A stretch of 42,881 nt of DNA. Origin: Pseudomonas sp. 7P_10.2_Bac1 (GTDB taxonomy: Bacteria; Pseudomonadota; Gammaproteobacteria; Pseudomonadales; Pseudomonadaceae). Shown here piece by piece: positions 14,728 through 22,764 of the stretch (the first letter of the stretch is position 1; every line of letters starts with the position of its first letter). The translations under genes were made by a program, and so were the position numbers. Where the stretch lies: assembly GCF_025465935.1 (NCBI RefSeq), contig NZ_JANLNV010000089.1, positions 1-42,881 on the forward strand, given 5' to 3'. The notes beneath the pieces are model-generated. The model had not been told where the DNA came from. It did not search any database and worked only from the letters and a program-made list of their open reading frames with translations.

Positions 14728-15624
14728 TTACGTTTTAAAGACCGGTACCGGGTTGCACCAACGCTCTTTGTATTCGCGGTCGGCGCGGCCGAACGAGAAA
14801 CGCAAAGGCTTGCTGACGCTGCGCGCCTGCTCCCAGGCCGACTGGGTATTGAGAAAGCTCAACACACTGCCAGGGCTGAAATCGCGGGTTTGCGGATCAA
14901 CGCCCCCATTGACGTACTCAACGCTGATCCACTCGGGAGATTCAACGCGGTACACCAACTGAATGGCAATAGGTGCATCGTTTAAAAAGATGACAGAACC
15001 GATCAACAGCTCACGCAACAGTTCGACAACATCGGCCATGCGCTCGGCACCGGTGGCCACAAAGCCCCAGCGACGCATGAACAGATCACAGTAGATAGCC
15101 GCCAGCTCGCTGCTGGAAAATTCCGTCACCGGACGCACCACGCCCCCCGCCTCTTCCAGAAGACGCAATTCGCGGCGCTGGTTGTAGCGGAATTTTTTCG
15201 ACAGCTCTTCGGGTGTTCGCGCCATGGCCAACTGTTCGGGCTGCTGAATCAGGGTGCTGAAACGGCCTTCGTTGAGCTGCGAGAGGTAACGGCCACGGTG
15301 GCGCAAAGGCACATTGGCATCCGCCGCTGCAGGCAGGATGATCTCGGCATTACCGAGGTCGAACAGGCCTTTTTTGCCGGCACGCTTGAGCACGTCCTTG
15401 GACAACGCCAAGTCGCGGCCCCAAGTCGGGATCGCGGCTTTCACCTCGCCATTCTGCTCCCAGGCCAGATACCGCACCGGGATGCCCGCCAATTGGGCCA
15501 AACGCTCAACCACCATAGGGTGCGTGGCGACACTGCCCCCAAAGCGCTGCCAGGCGGCCGCATAAACGCTCGCGTCAACAACACACCAGCCGCGCTCACG
15601 CCAGCCTTGGAAAAAGTTCAGCAT
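14728..15624 (-). CDS. mig-14: Mig-14 family protein (GNAT-like fold)
   Basis: This 298 aa protein matches the Mig-14 type: a two-lobed GNAT-like protein linked to resistance to antimicrobial peptides in Salmonella and Pseudomonas (PA5003 slot). Visible features are LSKKFRYNQRRELRLLEEAGG near residues 150-170, typical of the FemAB/GNAT relatives in this family, and SFGRADREYKERWCNPVPVF at the C-terminus. The ATG at 15624 overlaps the wapH stop (TGATG), so a longer start at 15666 inside wapH is unlikely. No catalytic mechanism is established for Mig-14. In this operon it may modify a core sugar or aid surface remodelling. The family call comes from sequence recognition plus synteny. Confidence 0.8.
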   Translation of the reverse strand: MLNFFQGWRERGWCVVDASVYAAAWQRFGGSVATHPMVVERLAQLAGIPVRYLAWEQNGEVKAAIPTWGRDLALSKDVLKRAGKKGLFDLGNAEIILPAAADANVPLRHRGRYLSQLNEGRFSTLIQQPEQLAMARTPEELSKKFRYNQRRELRLLEEAGGVVRPVTEFSSSELAAIYCDLFMRRWGFVATGAERMADVVELLRELLIGSVIFLNDAPIAIQLVYRVESPEWISVEYVNGGVDPQTRDFSPGSVLSFLNTQSAWEQARSVSKPLRFSFGRADREYKERWCNPVPVFKT

Positions 15625-16754
15625 CAGGCCTCCGCAGTCAGGTCGGTGACTTGCGGCAGTTGCCAAAACCGATCATGCACGGCCTGGTCGCTGAAACGCT
15701 CTTGCAGGCGCGCCAGCATCAGGTCTGCACAGGCATGGCGCTGCTCATCGGTGAGGGTCGACAGGTGCTTGATGCCTTGGGCCAGAGGCTCGACATCGCC
15801 CAGCGGGAACAGGATCCCCACGCCCTCGACCACCTCCTTGGCACCACCGCAGGCAGTGGCCAGCAACGGCACACCAGCGGCCATGGCCTCCAGCAGTACC
15901 ATGCCGAACGGCTCGTGATCGGAACTGAGGGCAAACACATCAAACGCCCGAAAATACCGGCGTGCGTCTGGTACCTGCCCCAGGAATTTCACTTGCCGGG
16001 CAATGCCCAGCTCTTCGGCCAGTTGCTTGAGGTCGTGTTCCAGACGACCCTTGCCGAGAATCACCAACTGGCTATCGGCCGGTAACTCCGGCAGTGCGCT
16101 GGCAAAGCCTTTGATCAACGTGGCCTGGTCTTTGTCCGGATGCAGACGTCCGACGTTACCGACGATAAAACCATCAATGGACAACCCCAGCGCCTCACGC
16201 GCCTGGGTGCCCGGCAGTTGGCTGGCTTGCACGGCCTGGATATCGATGCGGTTGTACAGCGTACTGATGCGCCCGGTCGGCCACTTGGGCAGGCACTGGC
16301 GCATGTCGTCGCGCACCGCGTCAGACACACCGAGCAGGCTCAGGCGTTTACGAAACAGGTTAGCGAACAGTTTGCGGCTGCCACGCTGGTAGTCGCCAAA
16401 CGCGTGATGCACGCCGATCACCGGCAAACCGGTGGCCAACAAAGCGATATAAATCGGCTTGAAGCGGTGTGCAATGCAGAAACTGAAAGGCCGCGACGCT
16501 GCGATTTTACGCAGCTTCGCGATAGCGCCCAGCTTGAGGCCACGAATGGCCTTGGAGCTGAACTCCATGAACAGCACTTCGTCCGACGCACAGCCTGCGG
16601 CGACTTCGGGGTCGGCTGCCCCGGTCAAAAAGACCGTGGTGACCTTGTACCCGCTGCCGGCAAACAGGCTGGCGTACTGGCGCGCGCAGTCCAGAAACGG
16701 CCCGTCATAGCCGTGGCAGAACTGCAGCACATGACGCTCAGTCGAGCGATTCAT
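15624..16754 (-). CDS. wapH: GT4 glycosyltransferase, WapH-like
   Basis: The 376 aa GT-B protein has the donor-domain motifs FIVGNVGRLHPDKDQATLIKGF, KFLGQVPDARRYFRAFDVFAL and the E-x7-E element DHEPFGMVLLEAMAAGVPLL. It opens with HVLQFCHGYDGPFLDCARQY, as I recall for Pseudomonas WapH (PA5004). WapH is assigned to addition of an outer-core glucose in P. aeruginosa; that specificity is inferred here, not seen. The ATG at 16754 lies inside the carbamoyltransferase gene, with a 17-base overlap. A TGATG junction follows with mig-14. Confidence 0.85.
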   Translation of the reverse strand: MNRSTERHVLQFCHGYDGPFLDCARQYASLFAGSGYKVTTVFLTGAADPEVAAGCASDEVLFMEFSSKAIRGLKLGAIAKLRKIAASRPFSFCIAHRFKPIYIALLATGLPVIGVHHAFGDYQRGSRKLFANLFRKRLSLLGVSDAVRDDMRQCLPKWPTGRISTLYNRIDIQAVQASQLPGTQAREALGLSIDGFIVGNVGRLHPDKDQATLIKGFASALPELPADSQLVILGKGRLEHDLKQLAEELGIARQVKFLGQVPDARRYFRAFDVFALSSDHEPFGMVLLEAMAAGVPLLATACGGAKEVVEGVGILFPLGDVEPLAQGIKHLSTLTDEQRHACADLMLARLQERFSDQAVHDRFWQLPQVTDLTAEA

Positions 16755-18495
16755 AACGCTCGGCGCCTTCTTTAACCACCAGGATGTCTTCCATGATCAG
16801 GTACTGCAGATCCGAGCCAAAGAACATGTTCAGCGCGTCAGTCGGAGAGCACACCATCGGCTCACCGCGACGGTTGAGCGAGGTGTTCAACGACACACCG
16901 TTGCCGGTCAGCACCTCAAGGGCCTTCATCATGTCGTAGTAGCGCGGGTTGTATTCGCGCTTGAGCACCTGGGCACGGGACGTGCCGTCTTCGTGCACAA
17001 CCTCCGGCACGCGGGTTTTCCACTCTTCAGCCACTTCAAAGGTGAAGGTCATGAAAGGTGCCGGGTGGTCGACCTTGATCATCTGCGGGCCCACGGTGTC
17101 GAGCATCGACGGGCAGAAAGGCCTCCAGCGCTCACGGAACTTGATCTGTTCGTTGATCCGGTCAGCCACGCCCACGCTGCTTGGGCAACCGATGATCGAA
17201 CGACCACCCAGGGCACGCGGACCGAACTCCATGCGGCCCTGGAACCAGGCCACCGGGTTGCCGTCCACCATGATCTTGGCGATTTTCTCAGGGGTACCGT
17301 CGATTTTGCGCCAGGCCGGTTTGCCCGGGTGACGGGCACATGCGGCGATCACGTCTTCGTTGCTGTACGCAGGGCCGAGGTAGACGTGTTCCATCTTCTC
17401 GACCGGTACGCCGCGCGCCTCGGACACATAGGCCGCCGCGCCCACTGCGGTACCGGCATCGCCGGACGCCGGTTGCACGAACAGCTCTTTGACCTCAGGG
17501 CGAGCGATGATTTTCTGGTTCAGCTTCACGTTCAACGCGCAGCCGCCCGCAAACGCCAGCTTGCCGGTTTCCTTGAGGATGTCGCCCAGGTAGTAGTCGA
17601 TCATCTGCAGCGCCAGCTTTTCAAACAGCGCTTGCATACTGGCGGCATAGTGGATGTAAGGCTCGTCGGCGATATCGCCTTCACGCTTTGGCCCCAGCCA
17701 TTCGATCAGTTTTGGCGAGAAGTAGAAGCCCTTGCCCTTCTCTTTATAACGGCGCAGGCCGATGACGTTGGCGTACTCGGTGTTGATCACCAGTTCGCCG
17801 TTTTCAAACGAGGCCAGGCGCGAAAAATCGTATTTGCTGGCGTCGCCGTACGGCGCCATGCCCATGACCTTGAACTCGCCGTCGAGCATCTCGAAACCGA
17901 GGAACTCGGTGATCGCGCCATACAGGCCGCCGAGGGAGTCCGGGTCGAAGAATTCCTTGATCTTGGTGATCTTGCCGTTCTCGCCATAACCGAAAAAGGT
18001 CGTAGCGTACTCGCCTTTGCCATCAATGCCCAGAATCGCGGTTTTCTCTTTGAAACCCGAGCAGTGGTAGGCGCTGGAAGCGTGCGCAAGGTGGTGTTCA
18101 ACCGGCTCGATCTTGATTTTCTTCGGATCAAAACCCAGTTGCTGCAGGCAGAACACAATCTTGTTGCGATAGCGTTTGTAGCGACGGTTGCCCATCAGAA
18201 TCGCGTCAAGGGCGCGATCCGGGGCATACCAGTAACGCTTGGCGTAGTGCCAGCGGGCCTTGCCGAACAAGCTGATTGGAGCGAATGGGATCGCAACCAC
18301 ATCAACGTCGGAAGGTTTGATACCCGCTTGCTCAAGGCAGAATTTTGCGGACTCGTACGGCATGCGGTTCTTTGCATGCTTGTCGCGCACAAAGCGTTCT
18401 TCCTCAGCCGCTGCGACCAGCTTGCCATCGATATAGAGGGCTGCGGAGGGATCATGGCTAAGGGCGCCGGACAGGCCAAGGATCGTCAATGCCAC
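16738..18495 (-). CDS. Carbamoyltransferase, NodU/CmcH family (LPS core carbamoylation)
   Basis: This 585 aa protein is a full-length NodU-type carbamoyltransferase. The N-terminal Kae1-like domain begins ILGLSGALSHDPSAALYIDG and contains the metal-binding EHHLAHASSAYH near residue 130 and FAGGCALNVKLNQ near residue 320. The C-terminal YrdC-like part has GRMEFGPRALGGRSIIGCP near residue 430. These enzymes transfer carbamoyl from carbamoyl phosphate via carbamoyl-AMP. In Pseudomonas LPS a carbamoyl group sits on the second heptose, and the PA5005 homologue in this position is the candidate enzyme. The start is GTG at 18495 with AGAGG eight bases upstream. It is the first gene of the seven-gene minus-strand unit ending at 10291. 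Confidence 0.88.
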   Translation of the reverse strand: MALTILGLSGALSHDPSAALYIDGKLVAAAEEERFVRDKHAKNRMPYESAKFCLEQAGIKPSDVDVVAIPFAPISLFGKARWHYAKRYWYAPDRALDAILMGNRRYKRYRNKIVFCLQQLGFDPKKIKIEPVEHHLAHASSAYHCSGFKEKTAILGIDGKGEYATTFFGYGENGKITKIKEFFDPDSLGGLYGAITEFLGFEMLDGEFKVMGMAPYGDASKYDFSRLASFENGELVINTEYANVIGLRRYKEKGKGFYFSPKLIEWLGPKREGDIADEPYIHYAASMQALFEKLALQMIDYYLGDILKETGKLAFAGGCALNVKLNQKIIARPEVKELFVQPASGDAGTAVGAAAYVSEARGVPVEKMEHVYLGPAYSNEDVIAACARHPGKPAWRKIDGTPEKIAKIMVDGNPVAWFQGRMEFGPRALGGRSIIGCPSSVGVADRINEQIKFRERWRPFCPSMLDTVGPQMIKVDHPAPFMTFTFEVAEEWKTRVPEVVHEDGTSRAQVLKREYNPRYYDMMKALEVLTGNGVSLNTSLNRRGEPMVCSPTDALNMFFGSDLQYLIMEDILVVKEGAERYESLD

Positions 18496-18810
18496 TGGAT
18501 TAGCCTCTTAAAAATGCAGGCAGGCGGCGGGCGCCTGAAAAAAGGGTGTACTGCGCGCAATGCACAGAAACAACTAAAGGGCGGGATTATAGCGTAAAGC
18601 GCACGGGAATGACCCAGCCCTATTTGCCACGCCCTGCTGCTGGCGAAGTGCCCGTAACGGGCGTCTTCACTGGCGTAGGAATATTCACTGCCTATAAGCG
18701 CACACGCATGACGCAATTCAGGAAGCGTCCGACTTGCCGCACTTTCCAACCGGGTGGGATAAACCGCAACGCTGAAAAGCCTCTCACTTTCCCCCAAAAA
18801 GGACTGCCCT
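18496..18810. other. 315-base divergent intergenic region
   Basis: This gap separates the carbamoyltransferase operon (leftward) from the MATE gene (rightward). Besides the leftward TATAAT at 18586-18591 it holds a short palindrome GCCCGTAACGGGC at 18650-18662 and a weak rightward -10 candidate TATAAG at 18693-18698. No protein-coding gene, RNA gene or intrinsic terminator was recognised in it. Confidence 0.5.
18586..18591 (-). promoter_or_regulatory. Consensus -10 box ahead of the carbamoyltransferase operon
   Basis: On the minus strand this reads TATAAT, a perfect -10 hexamer, 91 bases before the GTG at 18495. No good -35 match lies 17 bases upstream, so activation may need another factor. 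The predicted leader contains a small hairpin (CAGGCG...CGCCTG) shortly before the ribosome-binding site. This is the best candidate promoter for the operon running left to 10291. Confidence 0.45.
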
Positions 18811-20166
18811 ATGCAAGTCTCTGTGGCGCCCGGAGCCTCTGGTTTTCTAAAAGAAGTGCGCACAACGGCAGTACTGGTCATACCGCTACTGATTGGCCAC
18901 GTATCGACGGGGTTGATCGCCTTTATCGACAACATCATTGCTGGCAACCACGGGACGGACACACTAGCCGCCGTGACCGTCGGCACCGCCTTACTGTGGC
19001 TGCCGATGCTGTTGCCGATTGGCATCCTGATTGCCCTGACCGCCAAAGTCGCGGCGTTGTGCGGGGCCAGCAAGGCGGAGGAAGTTGCGCCGTGGTTTCA
19101 GCAGGCCCTGTGGCTGGCACTGGTGCTGGGGCTCATCATGTTTACCTTTCTCAGTCTGGCGTCCGCTTTGCTGGGCACTGTCGGCATCGCACCGGAGATC
19201 ATCCCGGGCGCCCAGGCCTTCCTCTCGGCAGTGCGCTGGGGGAGCCCGGCGCTAACCCTTTTTTTCTGCATGCGCTATGTGTGCGAAGGCATGCACTGGA
19301 TGCGCCCGACCATGTTCTTCGGTTTCGGCGGTTTGCTGGTTCTGGCCCCACTCGGCTACGGGCTGACCAACGGCAAGCTGGGCTTTCCAGAGCTGGGGGC
19401 GCTGGGCCTGGGCATTGCCTCCGCCACCATGATGTGGGTTCAGGCGATCCTGTTTGCCGTGTATTTATGGCGCACACCGCGCTTTTCACACCTGCGCCTG
19501 TTTAGCCATTTCCAGTGGCCATGCCTGCCCACAATCAAGCAACTGCTCAGCGTCGGCTTGCCCATTGGGGTGGCGATTCTGATGCAGGGCAGTTTGTTTA
19601 TCGCCACCTCTTTGTTGCTCAGCCAATTGGGCGCCACGGTGCTGGCGGCCCATCAGATTGCAGTCAATGCGGCCCAACTGTGCTTCATGATCCCGGTGGC
19701 CGTGGCCGAGGCAACAACTGTTCGCGTCGGCCATGCGCTAGGGCGCGGCGACTACAATGCGGTCCGCCAGGCGGCCTGGGCCGGCTACGCCCTCGTCGGT
19801 GCCACGCAACTGTTTTCGACGGTGGTACTACTGACCGGTAGCCAGATGATTGCCGGCCTCTATACCGCCGACGTGTCGGTGCTGGCACTGGCGTCCACCC
19901 TGCTGATGTATGCCGCCGCGCTGCAATTTCCCGATGGTTTGCAAATGCTGTCTGCCGGTGCGCTCCGAGGTCTGCAAGACACCCGGGTACCCATGTTTAT
20001 TGCGGTTTTTTGCTACTGGGGCGTGGGCATTCCCTTGGGCGTAGGTCTGGGCTTCGGCCTGCACTGGGGACCGCAAGGGGTGTGGCTGGGCCTTATCAGC
20101 GCCCTGACCCTGGCAACCCTGCTGATGAGCTGGCGCTTCGTCTTCAGCAGCCGCCAGCCCACCTGA
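18811..20166 (+). CDS. MATE family multidrug efflux pump
   Basis: The 451 aa protein has about twelve hydrophobic helices in two similar halves, the MATE arrangement, and closely resembles the NorM/PmpM branch. The first helix region reads LLIGHVSTGLIAFIDNIIAGNHGTDTLAAV, with the acidic residue of helix 1 (IDNIIAG) typical of cation-coupled MATE transporters. The paired segment QIAVNAAQLCFMIPVAVAEATTVRVGHALG marks the start of the second half. It should export cationic drugs using protons or sodium. The ATG at 18811 has AAGGA eight bases upstream. The gene diverges from the LPS carbamoyltransferase operon and precedes a TonB receptor, so it seems an accessory insertion here. Substrates are unknown. 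Confidence 0.92.
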   Translation: MQVSVAPGASGFLKEVRTTAVLVIPLLIGHVSTGLIAFIDNIIAGNHGTDTLAAVTVGTALLWLPMLLPIGILIALTAKVAALCGASKAEEVAPWFQQALWLALVLGLIMFTFLSLASALLGTVGIAPEIIPGAQAFLSAVRWGSPALTLFFCMRYVCEGMHWMRPTMFFGFGGLLVLAPLGYGLTNGKLGFPELGALGLGIASATMMWVQAILFAVYLWRTPRFSHLRLFSHFQWPCLPTIKQLLSVGLPIGVAILMQGSLFIATSLLLSQLGATVLAAHQIAVNAAQLCFMIPVAVAEATTVRVGHALGRGDYNAVRQAAWAGYALVGATQLFSTVVLLTGSQMIAGLYTADVSVLALASTLLMYAAALQFPDGLQMLSAGALRGLQDTRVPMFIAVFCYWGVGIPLGVGLGFGLHWGPQGVWLGLISALTLATLLMSWRFVFSSRQPT

Positions 20167-20244
20167 GACGCCGGGCGCACGCGCTTAAATGCTCGTCTGC
20201 ACGCGCTTGCGCCCGCTAAACTGCCCACCCTCTGCTAGCCTGAT

Positions 20245-20263
20245 ACCCGTCGCCCAGACGGGT
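20245..20263. promoter_or_regulatory. 7-bp stem-loop in the leader of the TonB receptor gene
   Basis: ACCCGTC (20245-20251) and GACGGGT (20257-20263) pair perfectly around a 5-base loop, ending 28 bases before the ATG at 20292. It could be a terminator remnant of the MATE gene or a leader structure. No Fur box or B12-riboswitch core is visible in the 125-base gap. Confidence 0.45.
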
Positions 20264-20291
20264 CGCGTCACACGGAACCCCGATACTGCCC

Positions 20292-22370
20292 ATGAATTTT
20301 TTTGTCCCCGCCCGTTTTGCCCTTCTGCTACCGGGGCTTTGCCTCGCCCCCACCAGCTTCGCCGAAACGCTGGAACTCGACCCCAGCGTGATCACCGGTT
20401 CGCGCAGCGCCAGCCCAAGCTTTGACCTGCCTTACTCAGTCGACAGCATCAACCAGCAGCAAATCAGCGACGGTCAATTGGGCATCAACGCCTCGGAAGT
20501 GCTGACCCGGGTGCCGGGGCTGGTGGTACAAAACCGGCAGAACTACGCGCAGGACCTGCAAATTTCCTCCCGGGGTTTTGGCGCTCGCTCGGCGTTTGGC
20601 GTGCGGGGCATCAAGCTGATTGCCGACGGGATTCCAGCCAGTACGCCGGACGGCCAGGGCCAAGCTGCGACCTTCAACCTCGACACCGCCGAGCGCATCG
20701 AAGTGCTGCGCGGCCCGGCGGCCACGCTGTACGGCAGCAATGCTGGCGGAGTGATTCAAATGTTCTCCCGCGACGGCGAAGGGCCGCCGCGCATTGGCGC
20801 CGAAACCCTGGTCGGCAGCGACGGCATGAGCAAAAACCACCTCACGGCCGAAGGCGCGACAGATGACGTAGGCTTTGTGCTCGACGCCTCGCGCATGGAC
20901 ACCGACGGCTACCGTGACCACAGCGCCGCCCGCCGTGACCAGACTTTTGCCAAGCTCAACCTCAAGCCCGACGAAGACAGCAAACTGGCGCTGATCTACA
21001 GCAGCCTGGAGCAGAACGGCACCCAGGACCCGCTAGGGCAAACCTGGGAAGCCTACAAAGCCGACCCGCGTTCCGTGACGCCTGCGGCCCTGACCTACAA
21101 CACCCGCAAGAGCATCGACCACCAACAAGTAGGCCTGAACTACGAGCGCTACATCGGCGACGCGACCCTGCAGGTCAATGCTTACACCGGCACCCGCAGC
21201 GTGATCCAGTACCTGGCGATTCCCAAGGGTACGCCCAGCAACAACCAGGGCGGCGGCGTGGTGCAATTCGACCGCAAGTTCTATGGCGGCAGCCTGCGCT
21301 GGCTGCAACCGGTGCACAGCGTGCCCGGCGACCTGACCCTGATTGGCGGCCTGGATTACGATCAGAGCCGGGACAGCCGCCACGGTTACAACAACTTCGT
21401 GGGCGATCAGTTGGGGATAAAAGGCGCACTGGTTCGAGACGAGATCGACACCGCTCGCAGCCTTGATCCGTACGTACAAGCTAACTGGGCCATCGACGAT
21501 TGGACGGTACAAGCCGGGTTGCGCTACAGCACCATGGAACTGGACGTGCATGATCAATTTTTAAGCAACGGCGACGACAGCGGCACCAAGCGCTACGAAA
21601 AAGCCACGCCGTCGATGAGCGTGATGTACGCCTTTACCCCCGAACTGCATGGCTATGTCAGCGCCGGCAAGGGCTTTGAAACACCCACTCAGGCCGAGTT
21701 GGCGTACTCACCGAGCGGTAATGGTTTCAACTTTGGCCTCAAGCCCTCTGAAAGCACACAGTACGAAATGGGCCTCAAAGCACAGGTCGACAACACCCGC
21801 ATCAATGCGGCTATTTTCCAGATCACCACCACCGACGAACTGGTCGTTCTGAGCAACAGCGGCGGTCGCACCACGTATCAGAACGCGGGCCGTACGCTGC
21901 GCCGCGGCTTTGAACTGGGCATCGAGAGCCAGCTTGCCGACGACTGGACCACCACCCTGGCCTACACCCGCCTGCAAGCCACCTATGACCGCGACTTCGC
22001 CAGCCCCAAAGGTACCGTGGACAAGGGCAACTACCTGCCGGGGGTGCCGCAGACCACCCTGTTTGCCGAGGTGAACTGGAAACCCGTCGACTGGCTCAGC
22101 ACCGCCATAGAAGGCATGTACCGCAGCAAAGTCTATGTCGAAGACACCAACACGCAAAAAGCCGCACCGGCCTACAGCGTCTTCAACTGGCGCGCCAAAT
22201 TTGAGCAAAAGGTTGACCACTGGACCTTCCACCAAACCCTGCGCCTGGACAACCTGCTGGACCGCCAATACGTGGGTTCGGTGATCGTGGCCGATGGCAA
22301 TAACCGCTTCTACGAAGCCGCGCCGGGCCGCTCGTGGTACGCCGGGGCCGGGGCGCAGTACAGCTTCTGA
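20292..22370 (+). CDS. TonB-dependent outer-membrane receptor
   Basis: This 692 aa protein has a signal peptide of about 24 residues with cleavage after SFA. A mature N-terminus follows with a TonB-box-like start (ETLELDPSVITGSRS). The plug domain (about residues 40-160) carries INASEVLTRVPGLVVQNRQ, ISSRGFGARSAFGVRGIKL and the conserved plug end RIEVLRGPAATLYGSNAGG. The rest is a 22-strand barrel ending in the aromatic-terminated GAGAQYSF, the outer-membrane insertion signal. No extra N-terminal signalling domain is present, so it is not a FecA-type transducer. Substrate cannot be told; an iron complex, another metal chelate or an organic ligand are all possible. No sigma/anti-sigma pair, ABC transporter or Fur box lies beside it. 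Confidence 0.93.
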   Translation: MNFFVPARFALLLPGLCLAPTSFAETLELDPSVITGSRSASPSFDLPYSVDSINQQQISDGQLGINASEVLTRVPGLVVQNRQNYAQDLQISSRGFGARSAFGVRGIKLIADGIPASTPDGQGQAATFNLDTAERIEVLRGPAATLYGSNAGGVIQMFSRDGEGPPRIGAETLVGSDGMSKNHLTAEGATDDVGFVLDASRMDTDGYRDHSAARRDQTFAKLNLKPDEDSKLALIYSSLEQNGTQDPLGQTWEAYKADPRSVTPAALTYNTRKSIDHQQVGLNYERYIGDATLQVNAYTGTRSVIQYLAIPKGTPSNNQGGGVVQFDRKFYGGSLRWLQPVHSVPGDLTLIGGLDYDQSRDSRHGYNNFVGDQLGIKGALVRDEIDTARSLDPYVQANWAIDDWTVQAGLRYSTMELDVHDQFLSNGDDSGTKRYEKATPSMSVMYAFTPELHGYVSAGKGFETPTQAELAYSPSGNGFNFGLKPSESTQYEMGLKAQVDNTRINAAIFQITTTDELVVLSNSGGRTTYQNAGRTLRRGFELGIESQLADDWTTTLAYTRLQATYDRDFASPKGTVDKGNYLPGVPQTTLFAEVNWKPVDWLSTAIEGMYRSKVYVEDTNTQKAAPAYSVFNWRAKFEQKVDHWTFHQTLRLDNLLDRQYVGSVIVADGNNRFYEAAPGRSWYAGAGAQYSF

Positions 22371-22425
22371 GTCGCCCCCCCTCGCTCTTATCAAATACAA
22401 AATAAGTGATTGATTCTAAAAGCCC

Positions 22426-22450
22426 TGTAGGAGCGAGCTTGCCTCGCGAG
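22426..22450. repeat. REP-type unit
   Basis: TGTAGGAGCGAGCTTGCCTCGCGAG is the canonical fluorescens-group REP half-unit, lying 56 bases after the TonB receptor stop. A matching inverted partner was not found in the following 60 bases, so it is a single unit. Confidence 0.75.
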
Positions 22451-22548
22451 CTGTTGATCTTGATCTAGCTTTTGATCTAGGGAGCCCCGTTAAACTACGC
22501 TGGCCAAACGCAAGTGTTGCGCAGCGAGTCACCGAGGGGTTGGAGTAA

Positions 22549-22645
22549 AAAGCGTTTGGTTACTTTGCGCTTTTCAAAGTAACGCCGCGTAAGGCCAGAA
22601 ACTTAAGTGGCCGTTGCCGCAGCAATGGATACGTACAAAAAATCA
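22549..22645. repeat. Dispersed GTTACTTTG hairpin element
   Basis: GTTACTTTG (22559-22567) and CAAAGTAAC (22575-22583) are perfect 9-bp arms around CGCTTTT. The flanks (AAAAAGCGTTTG before, GCCGCGTAAGGCCAGAAAC and AGTGGCCGTTGCCGCAGCAA after) match, from memory, a repeat found between genes across the P. fluorescens group. Boundaries are approximate. It sits between convergent genes and may be a mobile or structural repeat. Confidence 0.6.
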
Positions 22646-22651
22646 AGAGCC

Positions 22652-22671
22652 CCCTCTCCCGAAGGAGAGGG
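22652..22671. repeat. CCCTCTCCC hairpin repeat, copy 3
   Basis: CCCTCTCC (22652-22659) pairs with GGAGAGGG (22664-22671) around CGAA. The following AACCGATTGGGGGA (22672-22685) is identical to the flank of copy 1 at 4964-4977, showing the repeat unit is longer than the hairpin. Confidence 0.85.
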
Positions 22672-22764
22672 AACCGATTGGGGGATGCTGTCGGTAATCG
22701 GTGGCCTGTTTGCTGCGCGACAGCACGGCGTCGAAGACTGGACAGCAGCGCCCACAGGGTTGGG

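Larger units (their letters stand above)
22371..22764. other. 394-base intergenic region filled with dispersed repeats
   Basis: Between the convergent TonB receptor and the tandem-kinase gene lie, in order, a REP unit (22426), the GTTACTTTG hairpin element (about 22549-22645) and CCCTCTCCC copy 3 (22652). Almost the whole gap is repeat material of types common between Pseudomonas genes. No coding gene is supported here. Confidence 0.6.

Noticed and set aside
16993..18597. 534-codon plus-strand frame opposite the carbamoyltransferase
   Set aside because: The minus-strand carbamoyltransferase has full family motifs; the plus-strand product has none.
18486..19073. Minus-strand frame covering the gap upstream of the carbamoyltransferase
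   Set aside because: It overlaps the MATE gene and the likely promoter, and its translation shows no domain.
20167..20291. Cobalamin riboswitch or Fur box before the TonB receptor
   Set aside because: No B12-box core and no GATAATGATAATCATTATC-like sequence were found; only a short 7-bp hairpin is present.
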